DNA from: Mycolicibacterium rufum
GTDB lineage: Bacteria; Actinomycetota; Actinomycetes; Mycobacteriales; Mycobacteriaceae
NCBI RefSeq assembly: GCF_022374875.2
Contig: NZ_CP092427.2
Coordinates: forward strand, 2,728,001-2,792,000
DNA: 64,000 nt
Direction of reading: 5' to 3'
The notes beneath the pieces were generated by a model. That model worked only from the letters and a program-made list of their open reading frames with translations. It had not been told where the DNA came from and made no database searches. How positions within the stretch are numbered: the first letter of the stretch is position 1; every line of letters begins with the position of its first letter. The translations under genes and the position numbers were made by a program. Shown piece by piece: positions 1 through 8,984 of this stretch.

Positions 1-2983
1 GTTCCCGGCGTTCCCGGCGCTGCTGGCCGCCGAACAGGGCGTCACCGACCTGTTCCTGCCGCTGCGGTACGGGCAGGTCTCCGTCGCCCAGAGCATGCCG
101 CGCCGGTTCTACTGCCGCGCGACCTGGCACCGCGCCGCCCTGGACAGCGAGACCCAGGTCTTCGATCTCGATTTCGTCGACCGGGACGGCAATCGGCTGG
201 GCGGGATCCGCGAGTTCACCGTCAAGCGCGCCCCCCGCGAGGCACTGCTGCGCGGCCTCGGCGGCGACGCGACCCGGCTGCTCTACACCGTCGGCTGGCA
301 CGAGGTCCCGCACCCGGCCGTGGAGGCTCCTGCGCCCAGCGGCACCTGGCTGATCGCCGGGTTCGACGGCCTGGCCGCGCTCGTTCCCGGCTGTGTTCCG
401 TTGCCGCGCAACGTCGATCCCACACCGTTGGGGCAGGTTCTCTCGGAGGCGCATCAGCGCGGCGTCGGGTTCTCGGGCGTGGTGTGGCGGGCCGCCCCGG
501 CCCCGGAGTCCGAGTCGGGCGCCGACCGGTCCGCCCGGCTGGAGTCCGAGATCGACCACCTGCTCAGCGCGGTGCACGCCGTGCAGAGCGGTGCGGTGAA
601 GCTGCCCGGCGGACTGTGGATCGTCACCGAACACGCGGTGGCCTGCGAATCCGGTGAGCCCGTCGACCCGGTCGCGGCGGCGCTGTGGGGCCTGGGCCGC
701 ACCGCCGCCAACGAGGAACCGGCGCTGCGGTCCCGGCTCGTCGACGGCGACGGATCCCCCGAGGCGGCCCGCGCCCTGGCCGCCCTGCTGACCCAGCCCG
801 TCGACGAACCCGAGATCGCGGTGCGCCAGGGCAAGCTGCTGGCCTCCCGGCTGGTGCCGTGGGCGCGCAGCGGACACCTCACGGTGCCGCGGGCGAACGA
901 CTACGTGCTCGCGCCCACCGAACGCGGCGCCATCGACAACCTGCGCCTGACCGAGACGGAGGTGACGCCCCCCGCCGAGGGCTACGTGCAGGTGCGCGTC
1001 GAGGCGGCAGGCCTCAACTTCCGCGACGTGCTCAACGTGCTGGGCCTCTATCCGGGCGACCCCGGACCGATCGGCGGCGACTTCGCCGGCACCGTCACCC
1101 AGATCGGGGAGGGCGTCACCGGACTCGAAATCGGCCAGCGCGTCTACGGATTCATGCAGGGCGCGTTCGCCAGCCGGTTCACCGTGCCCGCCCAGCTGCT
1201 CGCGCCGATCCCCGACGGGATCAGCGCGGTCGAGGCGGCCACCGTCCCGGCCGCCGCGCTCACGGTCCGGCTCGCGTTCGACTGGGCACGACTGCAGCCC
1301 GGGGACCGGGTGCTCATCCACGCCGCCAGCGGCGGCGTCGGGCTGGCGGCCATCCAGATGGCGCAGCAGTGCGGCGCCATCGTCTTCGCCACCGCCAGCA
1401 CCTTCAAGCGGGAGACGTTGCGCCGCATGGGCGTGCAGTACGTCTACGACTCGCGCAGCACCGATTTCGCCGACCAGATCCTCGCGGACACCGACGGCGC
1501 CGGGGTGGACGTGGTGCTCAACAGCCTGACCAACGAGGGCTTCCTGGATGCCACGGTGCGGGCCACCGCCCACGGCGGCCGGTTCGCCGAGATCGCCAAG
1601 CGTGACATCTGGACCCCCGAGCAGATGGCGGCGGTCCGCCCCGATATCGCCTACGAGATCGTCGCGCTGGACACCGTGACCCTCTGCGAACCCGAACGCA
1701 TCCGGGAGTTGTTGACCGAAGTGTCCGACGGGCTCGGCAAGGGCGAGTGGACGCCGCTGCCCGCGGAGATCTATCCCGTGACCGAGGCGCGGTCGGCGTT
1801 CCGGCGCATGCAGCAGGCCCGCCACATCGGCAAGATCGTCCTGCTGATGCCCGAACCGCTTCACCCGCAGCCTGATCGGACCTACCTGATCACCGGCGGC
1901 CTCGGCGCGATCGGCCTGCACACCGCGGCGCATCTGGCGCACCTCGGCGCCGGCGACATCGTGCTCACCAGCCGCCGCGCACCGTCGCCCGACGCGACCC
2001 AGCTCATCGACGACCTCGCCGAGCGTCACCGGTGCCGGATCCACGTCGTCACCGCGGACGTCGGCGACGAGCACGAGGTGGCGGCGCTGCTCGAGCGTCT
2101 CCGCGCCGAGCTGCCGCCGCTGGGCGGCGTCGTGCACCTGGCGGGCGTGCTCGACGACGCGCTGCTGTCGGCGCAGGACGGCGAACGGTTCCGGAACACC
2201 CTGGCGCCCAAGGCGTACGGAGCCGACCATCTGGACCGGCTGACGCGGGACGACGACCTGGACTTCTTCATCGTGTCGTCGTCGGTGTCGAGCGTGTTCG
2301 GCTCCCCGGGTCAGGCCAACTACGCGACGGCGAACGCGTTCCTCGACGGTCTGGTGGCAGCGCGGCGGGCCCACGGTCTGCCGGCGACCGGCGTCAACTT
2401 CGGCCCGTGGGCCCGCGGCGGCATGGCATCCTCGGAGGCGGCGGCGGCCAACATCAGCGCCCAGGGCCTGATCCCCCTGGAACCGTCGGCGGCGCTGAGC
2501 GCGCTGTCGGAGATCGTCGCCAACGGAACCGGACAGGCGACCGTGCTCAAGGCCAACTGGCAGCGGGCGGCCAAGGTGCTGGGCGCGACCCGTCCGCCGA
2601 TGCTCGACCTGGTGCTGCCCAGCGCCGCCGGCGAGGCGACGGGCGACAGCGAACTGCTCCGCCAGCTGCAGGAGATCCCGGTGCCCCAGCGGGCCGGCTT
2701 CGTCACCGAGTTCCTGCAGCGCGAGGTGCAGAACTTCCTTCGGCTGGCGCAGCCACCGGCGGCGTCGAGCAGATTCCTCGACCTGGGTACCGATTCGCTG
2801 ATGGCGATCGAACTGCGCAACCGACTGCACAGCCAGTTCGGCGGAGCCTTCACGATCAACGCGACCGCGGTGTTCGACTACCCGACCATCGGCGGGCTCG
2901 CCGAGTACCTGGTGGGTCAGCTGCCCGACGCCGAGCCGCCGGCCGACGCGGCGCCCGCGGACACGGCGACCGACACGGATTGA
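1..2983 (+). CDS. Type I polyketide synthase, C-terminal part (DH end-ER-KR-ACP), 5' truncated by window
   Basis: The frame is open from base 2 (993 visible residues), so the start, KS and AT domains lie outside the window. In order I see the end of a dehydratase double-hotdog (to about residue 115), an enoyl reductase (about 310-610, NADPH motif HAASGGVG near 440), a ketoreductase (TYLITGGLGAIG near 627, catalytic Tyr in NYATANAF near 774) and an acyl carrier domain whose phosphopantetheine Ser sits in LGTDSL near 932. A DH-ER-KR-ACP set makes fully saturated extensions, as in mycocerosic-acid-synthase-like mycobacterial PKSs. There is no thioesterase, so release probably needs a partner such as a PapA-type acyltransferase, not seen here. 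The product cannot be named without the AT domain. Confidence 0.93.
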   Translation, partial: FPAFPALLAAEQGVTDLFLPLRYGQVSVAQSMPRRFYCRATWHRAALDSETQVFDLDFVDRDGNRLGGIREFTVKRAPREALLRGLGGDATRLLYTVGWHEVPHPAVEAPAPSGTWLIAGFDGLAALVPGCVPLPRNVDPTPLGQVLSEAHQRGVGFSGVVWRAAPAPESESGADRSARLESEIDHLLSAVHAVQSGAVKLPGGLWIVTEHAVACESGEPVDPVAAALWGLGRTAANEEPALRSRLVDGDGSPEAARALAALLTQPVDEPEIAVRQGKLLASRLVPWARSGHLTVPRANDYVLAPTERGAIDNLRLTETEVTPPAEGYVQVRVEAAGLNFRDVLNVLGLYPGDPGPIGGDFAGTVTQIGEGVTGLEIGQRVYGFMQGAFASRFTVPAQLLAPIPDGISAVEAATVPAAALTVRLAFDWARLQPGDRVLIHAASGGVGLAAIQMAQQCGAIVFATASTFKRETLRRMGVQYVYDSRSTDFADQILADTDGAGVDVVLNSLTNEGFLDATVRATAHGGRFAEIAKRDIWTPEQMAAVRPDIAYEIVALDTVTLCEPERIRELLTEVSDGLGKGEWTPLPAEIYPVTEARSAFRRMQQARHIGKIVLLMPEPLHPQPDRTYLITGGLGAIGLHTAAHLAHLGAGDIVLTSRRAPSPDATQLIDDLAERHRCRIHVVTADVGDEHEVAALLERLRAELPPLGGVVHLAGVLDDALLSAQDGERFRNTLAPKAYGADHLDRLTRDDDLDFFIVSSSVSSVFGSPGQANYATANAFLDGLVAARRAHGLPATGVNFGPWARGGMASSEAAAANISAQGLIPLEPSAALSALSEIVANGTGQATVLKANWQRAAKVLGATRPPMLDLVLPSAAGEATGDSELLRQLQEIPVPQRAGFVTEFLQREVQNFLRLAQPPAASSRFLDLGTDSLMAIELRNRLHSQFGGAFTINATAVFDYPTIGGLAEYLVGQLPDAEPPADAAPADTATDTD

Positions 2984-3041
2984 TCGCGGGTGCGGCAATT
3001 CGAACGGATTCGGGACGTCTCGGGCGCGGTGACCGGCGGCC

Positions 3042-3060
3042 ACCGGTGCACCGGTAGGGT
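3042..3060 (+). promoter_or_regulatory. tspO promoter with 14-bp palindrome
   Basis: A perfect 14-bp palindrome (ACCGGTGCACCGGT, 3042-3055) runs into a -10-like TAGGGT (3055-3060). The ATG of tspO follows 8 bases later, so transcription would start at or next to the start codon (leaderless). The palindrome lies in the spacer and could be an operator. This is inference from sequence only. Confidence 0.4.
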
Positions 3061-3068
3061 TGTCGGGC

Positions 3069-3563
3069 ATGGTTGACAGTTATCAGCCCACGCGCTCGAA
3101 AAACGTTATCGCTCTCGCGATCTCGCTCGGCGCAGTGGTCATCGCCTCCGCGCTGGGCGGGTTGGCGTCGGCCACCTCGGCCGAGGACTACCAGCGGCTC
3201 CAGCAACCGTCCTGGGCCCCGCCGTCCTGGGTGTTCGGACCGGTCTGGACGGTGCTGTACACGATGATGGCGGTCGCGGCGTGGCTGGTGTGGCGCAGCG
3301 GCCCGTGGTCGCAGACGCGGCCCGCACTGACCGCCTACGGCGTCCAGCTGGTGCTCAACGCCGCCTGGACACCGCTGTTCTTCGGCCTGGGCTGGCGCGG
3401 TATCGCGTTTGCGGAGCTGAGCGTGCTGTGGCTGGTCCTCGTCGGCACCGTCGTGCTGTTCTTCCGCCGCAGCGCGGTGGCCGGCTGGCTGCTGATCCCC
3501 TACCTGGCGTGGTCGACGTTCGCGCTCTGCCTCAATTTCGCTGTCTGGCAACTGAATTCCTAG
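3069..3563 (+). CDS. tspO: TspO/MBR family membrane protein
   Basis: 164 residues with five predicted membrane helices and the Trp/Pro-rich pattern of TspO (QQPSWAPPSWVFGPVWTVLY near residue 45, then a tryptophan-rich last helix). The family binds porphyrins and lipids and is linked to stress and tetrapyrrole handling in bacteria; the role here is not known. I chose the ATG at 3069 over the in-frame TTG at 3060 because a -10-like TAGGGT ends 8 bases upstream, which suits a leaderless start. The stop codon overlaps the AGGAGG ribosome site of the next gene, so the two are probably co-transcribed. Confidence 0.9.
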   Translation: MVDSYQPTRSKNVIALAISLGAVVIASALGGLASATSAEDYQRLQQPSWAPPSWVFGPVWTVLYTMMAVAAWLVWRSGPWSQTRPALTAYGVQLVLNAAWTPLFFGLGWRGIAFAELSVLWLVLVGTVVLFFRRSAVAGWLLIPYLAWSTFALCLNFAVWQLNS

Positions 3564-3575
3564 GAGGACCAGCCC

Positions 3576-4367
3576 ATGACCAAGTCGGTGTTCATCACCG
3601 GAGGTGCGACGGGCATCGGCCGGGCGACGGGCCTGCTGCTGGCGCAGCGGGGATACTTCGTCGGCGCCTACGACATCGACGAGGCCCGGCTGGCCGTGCT
3701 GGAACGCGACCTCGCCGCGGTAGGCGGCCGCGGGGTCGTCGGCCACCTCGACGTCACCGACGCCGACGAGATGGCGCGCCGCCTCGCCGAATTCCATGAG
3801 ACCGCAGGCGGGCGGCTCGACGTGCTGATCAACAACGCCGGCCTGCTCAACGCCGGGCGGTTCGAGGAGATCCCGCTCGAGGTGCACCACCGCGAGATCG
3901 AGGTCAACGTCAAGGGTGTGGTCAACGGTCTGCATGCTGCGTTCCCGTACCTGAAGACCACGCCCGGCGCCGTCGTGGTGAACCTCGCGTCGGCGTCGGC
4001 GATCTACGGCCAGGCCGAGCTCGCCAACTACAGCGCCACCAAGTTCTTCGTCCGGGCGATCACCGAGGCGCTGAACCTCGAGTGGGGCGGCCACGACATC
4101 CGCGTCATCGACATGTGGCCGCTGTACGTGAACACCGCGATGACGACCGGCATCTCGACCGGCACCACCACCTCGCTGGGCATTCGCCTCACCGCGCAGG
4201 ACATCGCCGAGGGCATCGTCGCCGCCGTCGATCCCACGCTGCCGCGGAAGGTGCTCAAGCAGGTGCACTTCCCGGTCGGCACGCAGGCCAAGGCGCTCGC
4301 CGCCGGGGCCCGGTTCTCTCCGGCCTGGCTGACCCGGCTGGTCAACAAGCGCCTCGCCGGGCACTGA
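3576..4367 (+). CDS. SDR family oxidoreductase
   Basis: 263-residue classical short-chain dehydrogenase. The nucleotide-binding TGGATGIG is at residues 8-15, NNAG at 86-89, and the catalytic pair YSATK (Tyr152, Lys156) follows a Ser-rich strand near 139. It has a strong AGGAGG 8 bases before the ATG, overlapping the tspO stop, which suggests one transcript. The substrate cannot be told; the C-terminal extension (about 215-263) resembles mycobacterial SDRs of unknown substrate. It is convergent with the reductase-like gene at 4375, with only 7 bases between stops. Confidence 0.9.
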   Translation: MTKSVFITGGATGIGRATGLLLAQRGYFVGAYDIDEARLAVLERDLAAVGGRGVVGHLDVTDADEMARRLAEFHETAGGRLDVLINNAGLLNAGRFEEIPLEVHHREIEVNVKGVVNGLHAAFPYLKTTPGAVVVNLASASAIYGQAELANYSATKFFVRAITEALNLEWGGHDIRVIDMWPLYVNTAMTTGISTGTTTSLGIRLTAQDIAEGIVAAVDPTLPRKVLKQVHFPVGTQAKALAAGARFSPAWLTRLVNKRLAGH

Positions 4368-4374
4368 TCGGGGC

Positions 4375-5463
4375 TCACGCCCAGCGCGTCGCCTCCACCT
4401 CCGGCGGCAGCGGCGGATGCAGCGGCACGTCGAGTCCGTCGTAGATCCCCGGCTTCTGCTCGGCCAGCCACCCGATCGCCCCGAGCAACCGGTTGGCGGC
4501 GGTGGTGTTGCCGCCGTCGGCGCGGGTGCCGCCGGGCACGTCGGCGCGGGTGACGATCGTCAGCTGCGGGTCGCCGTCGACGATCACGCGGTGATCACCC
4601 ACCCCCTGGTCGGGCTGCGGCCAGTGCGGCGCGCAGGACGGGTCGATGCGGGTGATGTGTTCGACGATGACCCGCTGCACTCCGCCGGCCCAGCCGATGA
4701 CCCGCAGGAAGAAGGCGCCCTGGGTGCCCTGGTCGAACCGTCCCATCACGGTGTCGACGGTCTCCTCGAGCGGCAGGCGCTCCACCTCCTCGGTGATCTC
4801 GTCGATCTCGAGGCCGAGCCCGCGGCCGATCAGCCGGATGTTGCCGCCCCACACCATGGTCGGGATCGACGGCAGCAGCATCATCGGCGTCTCGTCCATC
4901 GACGTCCCGAACCCGCAGGAGACCCGCACCGCGTAGGGCTGGTCGTAGGTGGAGTAGTCGAAGATCTCCTGGCAGGTGATGGTCCGGATGCGGGTGCACA
5001 GCCCGGCGGCGGTGACCGCCAGCGCATCGTTGGCCCAGCCCGGGTCGACACCGCTGACCAGCAGGGCGGACCTGCCCTCCTCGGCCGCCGCGGTGAGCCG
5101 CTGCACCCACTCCTGCGGCGCCGACCGCGGGTCGTACAGCGAGTACAGCGACGGGGTGACGACGTGCGCGCCGGCGCGCAGGCACCGTTCGATGTCGGCG
5201 ATCGCCTCCTCGGGACGAATGTCGCCGGAGGCCATGTAGGCGACCGCGTCGGCGTCGGCGAGGACTGCGTCGACGTCGGTGGTGGCCGCGATTCCGGTCG
5301 GAGCGTCCCGGCCGGCGAAGCTCGCCGCGTCCCGCCCGGCCTTGTCCTCCGACGAGGTGATCACCCCGGTGAGCCGCAGCCCCGGAAACGCCGTCACGGA
5401 GCGGATCGACGTCGCCCCCATGTTGCCCGTTCCCCATACCGCGACACCGATGCTGGCAGCCAT
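4375..5463 (-). CDS. Dihydrodipicolinate-reductase-like NAD(P)-binding protein
   Basis: 362 residues. The N-terminus shows a Rossmann fold (VAVWGTGNMG, residues 7-16) followed by the pattern of the DapB N-terminal domain and its 2,4-diaminopentanoate-dehydrogenase-like relatives. These proteins are frequent in mycobacteria and are not the lysine-pathway DapB; the substrate is unknown. An ATG two codons upstream (5469) is also in frame. I prefer 5463 because a TAGGGT -10 box (5470-5475) would put transcription start right on it. It is divergent from fadE5, with a CRP-type site in the shared upstream region. Confidence 0.78.
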   Translation of the reverse strand: MAASIGVAVWGTGNMGATSIRSVTAFPGLRLTGVITSSEDKAGRDAASFAGRDAPTGIAATTDVDAVLADADAVAYMASGDIRPEEAIADIERCLRAGAHVVTPSLYSLYDPRSAPQEWVQRLTAAAEEGRSALLVSGVDPGWANDALAVTAAGLCTRIRTITCQEIFDYSTYDQPYAVRVSCGFGTSMDETPMMLLPSIPTMVWGGNIRLIGRGLGLEIDEITEEVERLPLEETVDTVMGRFDQGTQGAFFLRVIGWAGGVQRVIVEHITRIDPSCAPHWPQPDQGVGDHRVIVDGDPQLTIVTRADVPGGTRADGGNTTAANRLLGAIGWLAEQKPGIYDGLDVPLHPPLPPEVEATRWA

Positions 5464-5469
5464 GTTCAT

Positions 5470-5475
5470 ACCCTA
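5470..5475 (-). promoter_or_regulatory. -10 box (TAGGGT), probable leaderless promoter
   Basis: TAGGGT on the minus strand lies 6 bases before the ATG at 5463, matching the TANNNT -10 pattern of mycobacterial housekeeping promoters. No clear -35 was seen. Confidence 0.4.
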
Positions 5476-5485
5476 GAGAATCAAA

Positions 5486-5501
5486 CGTGACCATGATCAC
5501 A
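5486..5501. promoter_or_regulatory. CRP-type site, one mismatch
   Basis: CGTGACCATGATCACA matches the TGTGA-N6-TCACA consensus of mycobacterial Crp (Rv3676) except for the first base. It sits about 30 bases upstream of the inferred start of the minus-strand reductase transcript, overlapping where a -35 would be, so Crp might repress that gene. It is about 200 bases from fadE5. Confidence 0.45.
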
Positions 5502-5611
5502 GAGCCCTGTTTGTCCAGCTCAGGCGTGTGAATTGGGCCGAAAATGTGTCCCGGCCAACTGCTCGGTTGGTCCGCGCGCGGAAATTGCTCACAGTGGTCT
5601 TGCGTTGAAGT

Positions 5612-5651
5612 TACCGGGCGGTATAGTCAGCGACAGTTACTGGTGGGTAAC
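5612..5651. promoter_or_regulatory. Two palindromes upstream of fadE5, probable TetR operators
   Basis: TACC-GGGC-GGTA (5612-5623) and GTTAC-TGGTGG-GTAAC (5636-5651) are perfect palindromes 50-90 bases before the fadE5 start. The second shares its TTACT...GTAA shape with the palindrome before fabG4 (10345-10360) and resembles the longer one before the tetR gene (13313-13337). Binding by that TetR is inference. Confidence 0.5.
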
Positions 5652-5700
5652 TTGCCGAAAAGTACCCAACCGTGTGTGGCGTTCTCGACGAGGAGGAAAC

Positions 5701-7536
5701 GTGTCCCACTACAAGAGCAATGTTCGCGACCAGGTGTTCAACCTGTTCGAGGTACTCGGGGTCGACAAGGCCCTGGGCCAGGGCGCGTACGCCGACCTCG
5801 ACGTCGACACCGCGGTCGACATGCTGGGCGAGATCGCCCGGCTCGCCGAGGGCCCCGTGGCCGCCTCGTTCGAAGAGGGCGACCGCAACCCGCCGGTGTT
5901 CGACCCCAAGACCCACACCGTCACGCTGCCCGAGGGCTTCAAGAAGTCCGTGCGCGCCGTCGTCGAGGGCGGCTGGGACAAGCTGTCGGTCAGCGAGGAG
6001 CTCGGCGGCATGCCGATGCCCAGCGCGCTGTCCTGGGCGCTGCAGGAGCACATCCTGGGCGCCAACCCCGCCGTCTACATGTACGCGATGGGCGCCGGAT
6101 TCGCCGACATCTTCTTCCACCTCGGCACCGAGGAGCAGAAGAAGTGGGCCAAGCTCGCCGCCGACCGCGGATGGGGCTCGACCATGGTGCTGACCGAGCC
6201 CGATGCGGGCTCCGACGTGGGCGCCGGCCGCACCAAGGCCGTCCAGCAGCCCGACGGCACCTGGCACATCGACGGCGTGAAGCGCTTCATCACCTCCGCC
6301 GACTCCGACGACCTGTTCGAGAACATCATGCACCTGGTGCTGGCCCGCCCCGAGGGCGCAGGCCCGGGCACCAAGGGGCTGTCGCTGTTCTTCGTGCCGA
6401 AGTTCCACTTCGACCCCGAGACCGGTGAGCCCGGCGAGCGCAACGGCGTCTACGTCACCAACGTCGAGCACAAGATGGGCCTGAAGGTCTCCGCGACCTG
6501 CGAGCTCTCGCTCGGCCAGCACGACAAGCCCGCTGTGGGCTGGCTCGTCGGTGAGGTGCACGACGGCATCGCCCAGATGTTCGACGTCATCGAGCAGGCC
6601 CGAATGATGGTGGGCACCAAGGCGATCGCCACGCTGTCGACCGGCTACCTGAACGCGCTGGAGTACGCCAAGTCGCGGGTGCAGGGCGCCGACCTGACCC
6701 AGATGACCGACAAGACCGCGCCGCGCGTCACCATCACCCACCACCCGGACGTGCGTCGTTCGCTGATGACCCAGAAGGCCTACGCCGAGGGTCTGCGCGC
6801 GCTGTACCTGTTCACCGCGACGCACCAGAACGCCGACGTCGCCAAGACGATCCACGGCATCGAGCCGGAGCTGGCGGTCAAGGTCAACGACCTGCTGCTG
6901 CCGATCGTCAAGGGTGTCGGCTCGGAGCAGGCCTACGCCAAGCTCACCGAGTCGCTGCAGACCTTCGGTGGCTCCGGCTTCCTGCAGGACTACCCGATCG
7001 AGCAGTACATCCGCGACGCCAAGATCGACTCGCTGTACGAGGGCACCACCGCCATCCAGGCGCAGGACTTCTTCTTCCGCAAGATCGTCCGCGACAAGGG
7101 TGTGGCGCTCGCGCACGTCGCCGGCCAGATCGAGTCGTTCGTCAAGTCCGAGACCGGCAACGGCCGCCTCAAGGCCGAGCGCGCTCTGCTGGCCACCGCG
7201 CTGGAGGACGTGCAGGGCATGGCCGCCACGCTGACCGGCTACCTGATGGCCTCGCAGGAGGATCCGTCGAGCATCTACAAGGTGGGCCTGGGTTCGGTCC
7301 GCTTCCTGATGAGCGTCGGCGACCTGGTGATCGGCTGGCTGCTGCAGCGCCAGGCGGCGGTGGCGATCGAGAAGCTCGACGCCGGCGCCGAGGGTGACGA
7401 GCGTGCCTTCTACGAGGGCAAGCTGGCGGTGGCGTCGTTCTTCGCGAAGAACTTCCTGCCGATGCTGACCAGCACCCGTTCGATCATCGACAACCTCGAC
7501 AACGAGGTCATGGAGTTGGACGAGGCGGCCTTCTAG
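5701..7536 (+). CDS. fadE5: Acyl-CoA dehydrogenase FadE5
   Basis: 611 residues, the length of M. tuberculosis FadE5 (Rv0244c). FadE5 is a large FAD-dependent acyl-CoA dehydrogenase that makes trans-2-enoyl-CoA from saturated acyl-CoAs. Visible are the FAD/substrate segment [19 protein letters not shown] (near 165) and the catalytic Glu447 in [18 protein letters not shown]. The start is GTG at 5701, fixed by AGGAGG at 5691-5696; the open frame extends upstream but does not look coding. A strong terminator follows. Neighbouring fadA2, fabG4 and htdX supply other beta-oxidation or fatty-acid steps. A paralogue of the same length lies at 30542-32377. Confidence 0.96.
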   Translation: MSHYKSNVRDQVFNLFEVLGVDKALGQGAYADLDVDTAVDMLGEIARLAEGPVAASFEEGDRNPPVFDPKTHTVTLPEGFKKSVRAVVEGGWDKLSVSEELGGMPMPSALSWALQEHILGANPAVYMYAMGAGFADIFFHLGTEEQKKWAKLAADRGWGSTMVLTEPDAGSDVGAGRTKAVQQPDGTWHIDGVKRFITSADSDDLFENIMHLVLARPEGAGPGTKGLSLFFVPKFHFDPETGEPGERNGVYVTNVEHKMGLKVSATCELSLGQHDKPAVGWLVGEVHDGIAQMFDVIEQARMMVGTKAIATLSTGYLNALEYAKSRVQGADLTQMTDKTAPRVTITHHPDVRRSLMTQKAYAEGLRALYLFTATHQNADVAKTIHGIEPELAVKVNDLLLPIVKGVGSEQAYAKLTESLQTFGGSGFLQDYPIEQYIRDAKIDSLYEGTTAIQAQDFFFRKIVRDKGVALAHVAGQIESFVKSETGNGRLKAERALLATALEDVQGMAATLTGYLMASQEDPSSIYKVGLGSVRFLMSVGDLVIGWLLQRQAAVAIEKLDAGAEGDERAFYEGKLAVASFFAKNFLPMLTSTRSIIDNLDNEVMELDEAAF

Positions 7537-7552
7537 ACCTCTTCGCCCGCGA

Positions 7553-7581
7553 GACGCCCCCGGACTCTTCCCGGGGGCGTC
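7553..7581 (+). terminator. Intrinsic terminator of fadE5
   Basis: A perfect 11-bp GC-rich stem (GACGCCCCCGG, 7553-7563, pairing with 7571-7581) with a 7-nt loop starts 16 bases after the fadE5 stop and is followed by TTGCGTT. Mycobacterial terminators often lack a full U-tract. Confidence 0.8.
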
Positions 7582-7602
7582 TTGCGTTGGCGGGTCTGTG
7601 GC

Positions 7603-7662
7603 GCGAGCAGACGCAAAGTCGGCCGATTGCGCCGGAAACAGGCCGAGTTTCTGTCTGCTCGC
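7603..7662. repeat. Dispersed hairpin repeat, copy 1
   Basis: Inverted repeat with 22-bp arms (7603-7624 and 7641-7662, 3 mismatches) and a 16-nt loop. The outer ends read GCGAGCAGACGCAAA or a close variant. The same hairpin occurs at 7841-7900 and 30468-30525, always between genes. It looks like a REP/MITE-type intergenic palindrome; no open reading frame is involved. Confidence 0.8.
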
Positions 7663-7688
7663 CGGACGGACTCGCCAGACAAAGAGGG

Positions 7689-7782
7689 CGGGTTCGGGAG
7701 GACCTGTGGGCGCGTCACGTTAGTCTCGCGCGGCCGGCTTTCATCCCTTGCCGACTCTTCAGATCAGTCACTCCCGAACCCG
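7689..7782 (-). ncRNA. Candidate structured RNA
   Basis: Lies in the 373-base gap 7537-7909, the only gene-free stretch above 300 bases. Perfect 12-bp arms CGGGTTCGGGAG (7689-7700) and CTCCCGAACCCG (7771-7782) enclose 70 nt, with smaller internal stems (GCCGGC with GUCGGC; GCGCG with CGCGC). On the minus strand a TAGCAT -10-like box (7794-7799) and a perfect CRP-type site (7805-7820) lie just upstream. It matches no riboswitch or RNA family that I can name. Direction and expression are inferred. Confidence 0.35.
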
Positions 7783-7804
7783 TCGTGCAGGCGATGCTAC
7801 GCCT

Positions 7805-7820
7805 GTGACGCGTCTCACAC
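7805..7820. promoter_or_regulatory. Perfect CRP-type site in a convergent intergenic gap
   Basis: TGTGACGCGTCTCACA is an exact TGTGA-N6-TCACA. It lies between the 3' ends of fadE5 and the LLM gene, where no protein-gene promoter is expected, so it may serve the candidate RNA at 7689-7782 or be fortuitous. Confidence 0.5.
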
Positions 7821-7840
7821 CAGGGGCAATTTCTCCGGCG

Positions 7841-7900
7841 CGAGCAGACGCGAAATCGGGTGGGATCACCCGAGATTGGCCGAGTTTGCGTCTGCTCGCG
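7841..7900. repeat. Dispersed hairpin repeat, copy 2
   Basis: Arms 7841-7860 and 7881-7900 (20 bp, 2 mismatches) with a 20-nt loop; the ends are GCGAGCAGACGC as in copies 1 and 3. Flanking bases (TTTCTCC and GGAAGAAA) extend the symmetry imperfectly. It ends 10 bases from the stop of the LLM gene. Confidence 0.8.
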
Positions 7901-7909
7901 GAAGAAATC

Positions 7910-8854
7910 TCAGCCGTCGGTGTCGACGGCCCGCAGCAGCGCGCGGGTGCGGGCCCGCACCTCGGGATCGGCCGCGAAGGCCGCGCCGACGAACTCGTCG
8001 ACCCCCGCCGACCGCAATCCGGCGAGACGGTCCCGCACGGTGGCCTCGTCGCCGATGATCGCCGCGTCCTGCGGGCCGGCGTAGCCCTCGCGGTCGAGCA
8101 TCGCCCGGTACGACGGCAGCGTGCCATAGATCGCGAACTGCTCGGCGGCCTCCGCCCTCGCCGCGTCGACGTCGTCGGTCACGGCCACCGGCAGCGCCGC
8201 GACCACCCGCACCGCGTCCTCCGGGCGGCCCGCGTCGGCGGCCGCCTGCCGCAGCGACGGACCGACGTGCCCGCCCAGCGTCGCAGGCCCCGTCATCCAC
8301 GTGCACGTGCCCGAGGTCCGGCGGCCCGCCAGCCGCAGCATCTGCGGCCCCAGGGCGGCGATGTACACCTCGGGCCGCGGCGCGCCGGGGATCATCAGCG
8401 CGCCCCGCGTCGTGACGGTCTGCCCGGGCGCGTCGGCGGGCTCCCCGTTCAGCAGCGGCAGCAGGCCGTCGAGGTACTCGTTGAGGCGCCGCACCGGCTT
8501 GTCCCAGGGGATGCCCCACATGCCCTCGGTGACCGCCGCGTGGGTCATGCCCAGCCCGAGCACGAACCGGCCGCCGGAAGCCAAGCTGACGGTCAGCGCG
8601 GCCTGCGCCATGTGCATGGGGTGCTGATTTTGGATCGGGATGACGCCGCTGGCCGCCTCGATCGTGTCGACCTCGCGCAGCGCGATGGCCAGGATCGTCA
8701 GGAGGTCGGGCTCGTAGGGCAGCTGACTCATCCAGACGCGGCCGAAGCCCTCGTCGCGCAGTTGCGCCAGGTAGGCGATGGTGGCGTCGACGGGCGAGCC
8801 GTCGCCGAGGCCATCGAGTAGACCGCTGAGCTGTCCGAACATGCTGATCTGCAT
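7910..8854 (-). CDS. LLM-class F420-dependent oxidoreductase
   Basis: 314 residues. The luciferase-like monooxygenase fold is shown by DEGFGRVWMSQ near residue 34, SGGRFVLGLGMTHAAV near 92 (the family's typical glycine-rich turn), RLNEYLDGLLPLL near 125, and a C-terminal half with the usual IIGDEATVRDRLAGLRSAGVDEF segment. Such proteins use coenzyme F420 (or FMN) and are highly expanded in mycobacteria; the substrate is unknown. The start is ATG at 8854. It is separated from upstream fadA2 by a terminator, so it is likely its own transcription unit. Confidence 0.88.
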   Translation of the reverse strand: MQISMFGQLSGLLDGLGDGSPVDATIAYLAQLRDEGFGRVWMSQLPYEPDLLTILAIALREVDTIEAASGVIPIQNQHPMHMAQAALTVSLASGGRFVLGLGMTHAAVTEGMWGIPWDKPVRRLNEYLDGLLPLLNGEPADAPGQTVTTRGALMIPGAPRPEVYIAALGPQMLRLAGRRTSGTCTWMTGPATLGGHVGPSLRQAAADAGRPEDAVRVVAALPVAVTDDVDAARAEAAEQFAIYGTLPSYRAMLDREGYAGPQDAAIIGDEATVRDRLAGLRSAGVDEFVGAAFAADPEVRARTRALLRAVDTDG

Positions 8855-8869
8855 GCACAGAATGTAAGA

Positions 8870-8915
8870 GCCCCGTGTTGCCGTCGGGTCGGGGGGTCAG
8901 ACGGCAACACGGAGC
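8870..8915 (-). terminator. Intrinsic terminator downstream of fadA2
   Basis: 16-bp arms (8870-8885 and 8900-8915, one mismatch) with a 14-nt loop. On the minus strand it is followed by TCTTACATT. It lies between the fadA2 stop (8985) and the LLM start (8854), so it should end the fadA2 transcript. Confidence 0.75.
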
Positions 8916-8984
8916 TATCACGTCTATCGACGCGTCTCGCGTGGGCGTTACAGGCGCACGAAAAACTTTTCCCGGCGCGCTCGG

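Noticed and set aside
1..2983. Polyketide synthase ending the window as a full biosynthetic cluster
   Set aside because: Only the end of one PKS is visible; the following genes (TspO, SDR, reductase-like) are not clear cluster partners.
7689..7782. tRNA or known riboswitch in the gap
   Set aside because: No acceptor stem with T-loop, and no cobalamin, TPP, SAM or glycine riboswitch core could be recognised; kept only as a candidate RNA.
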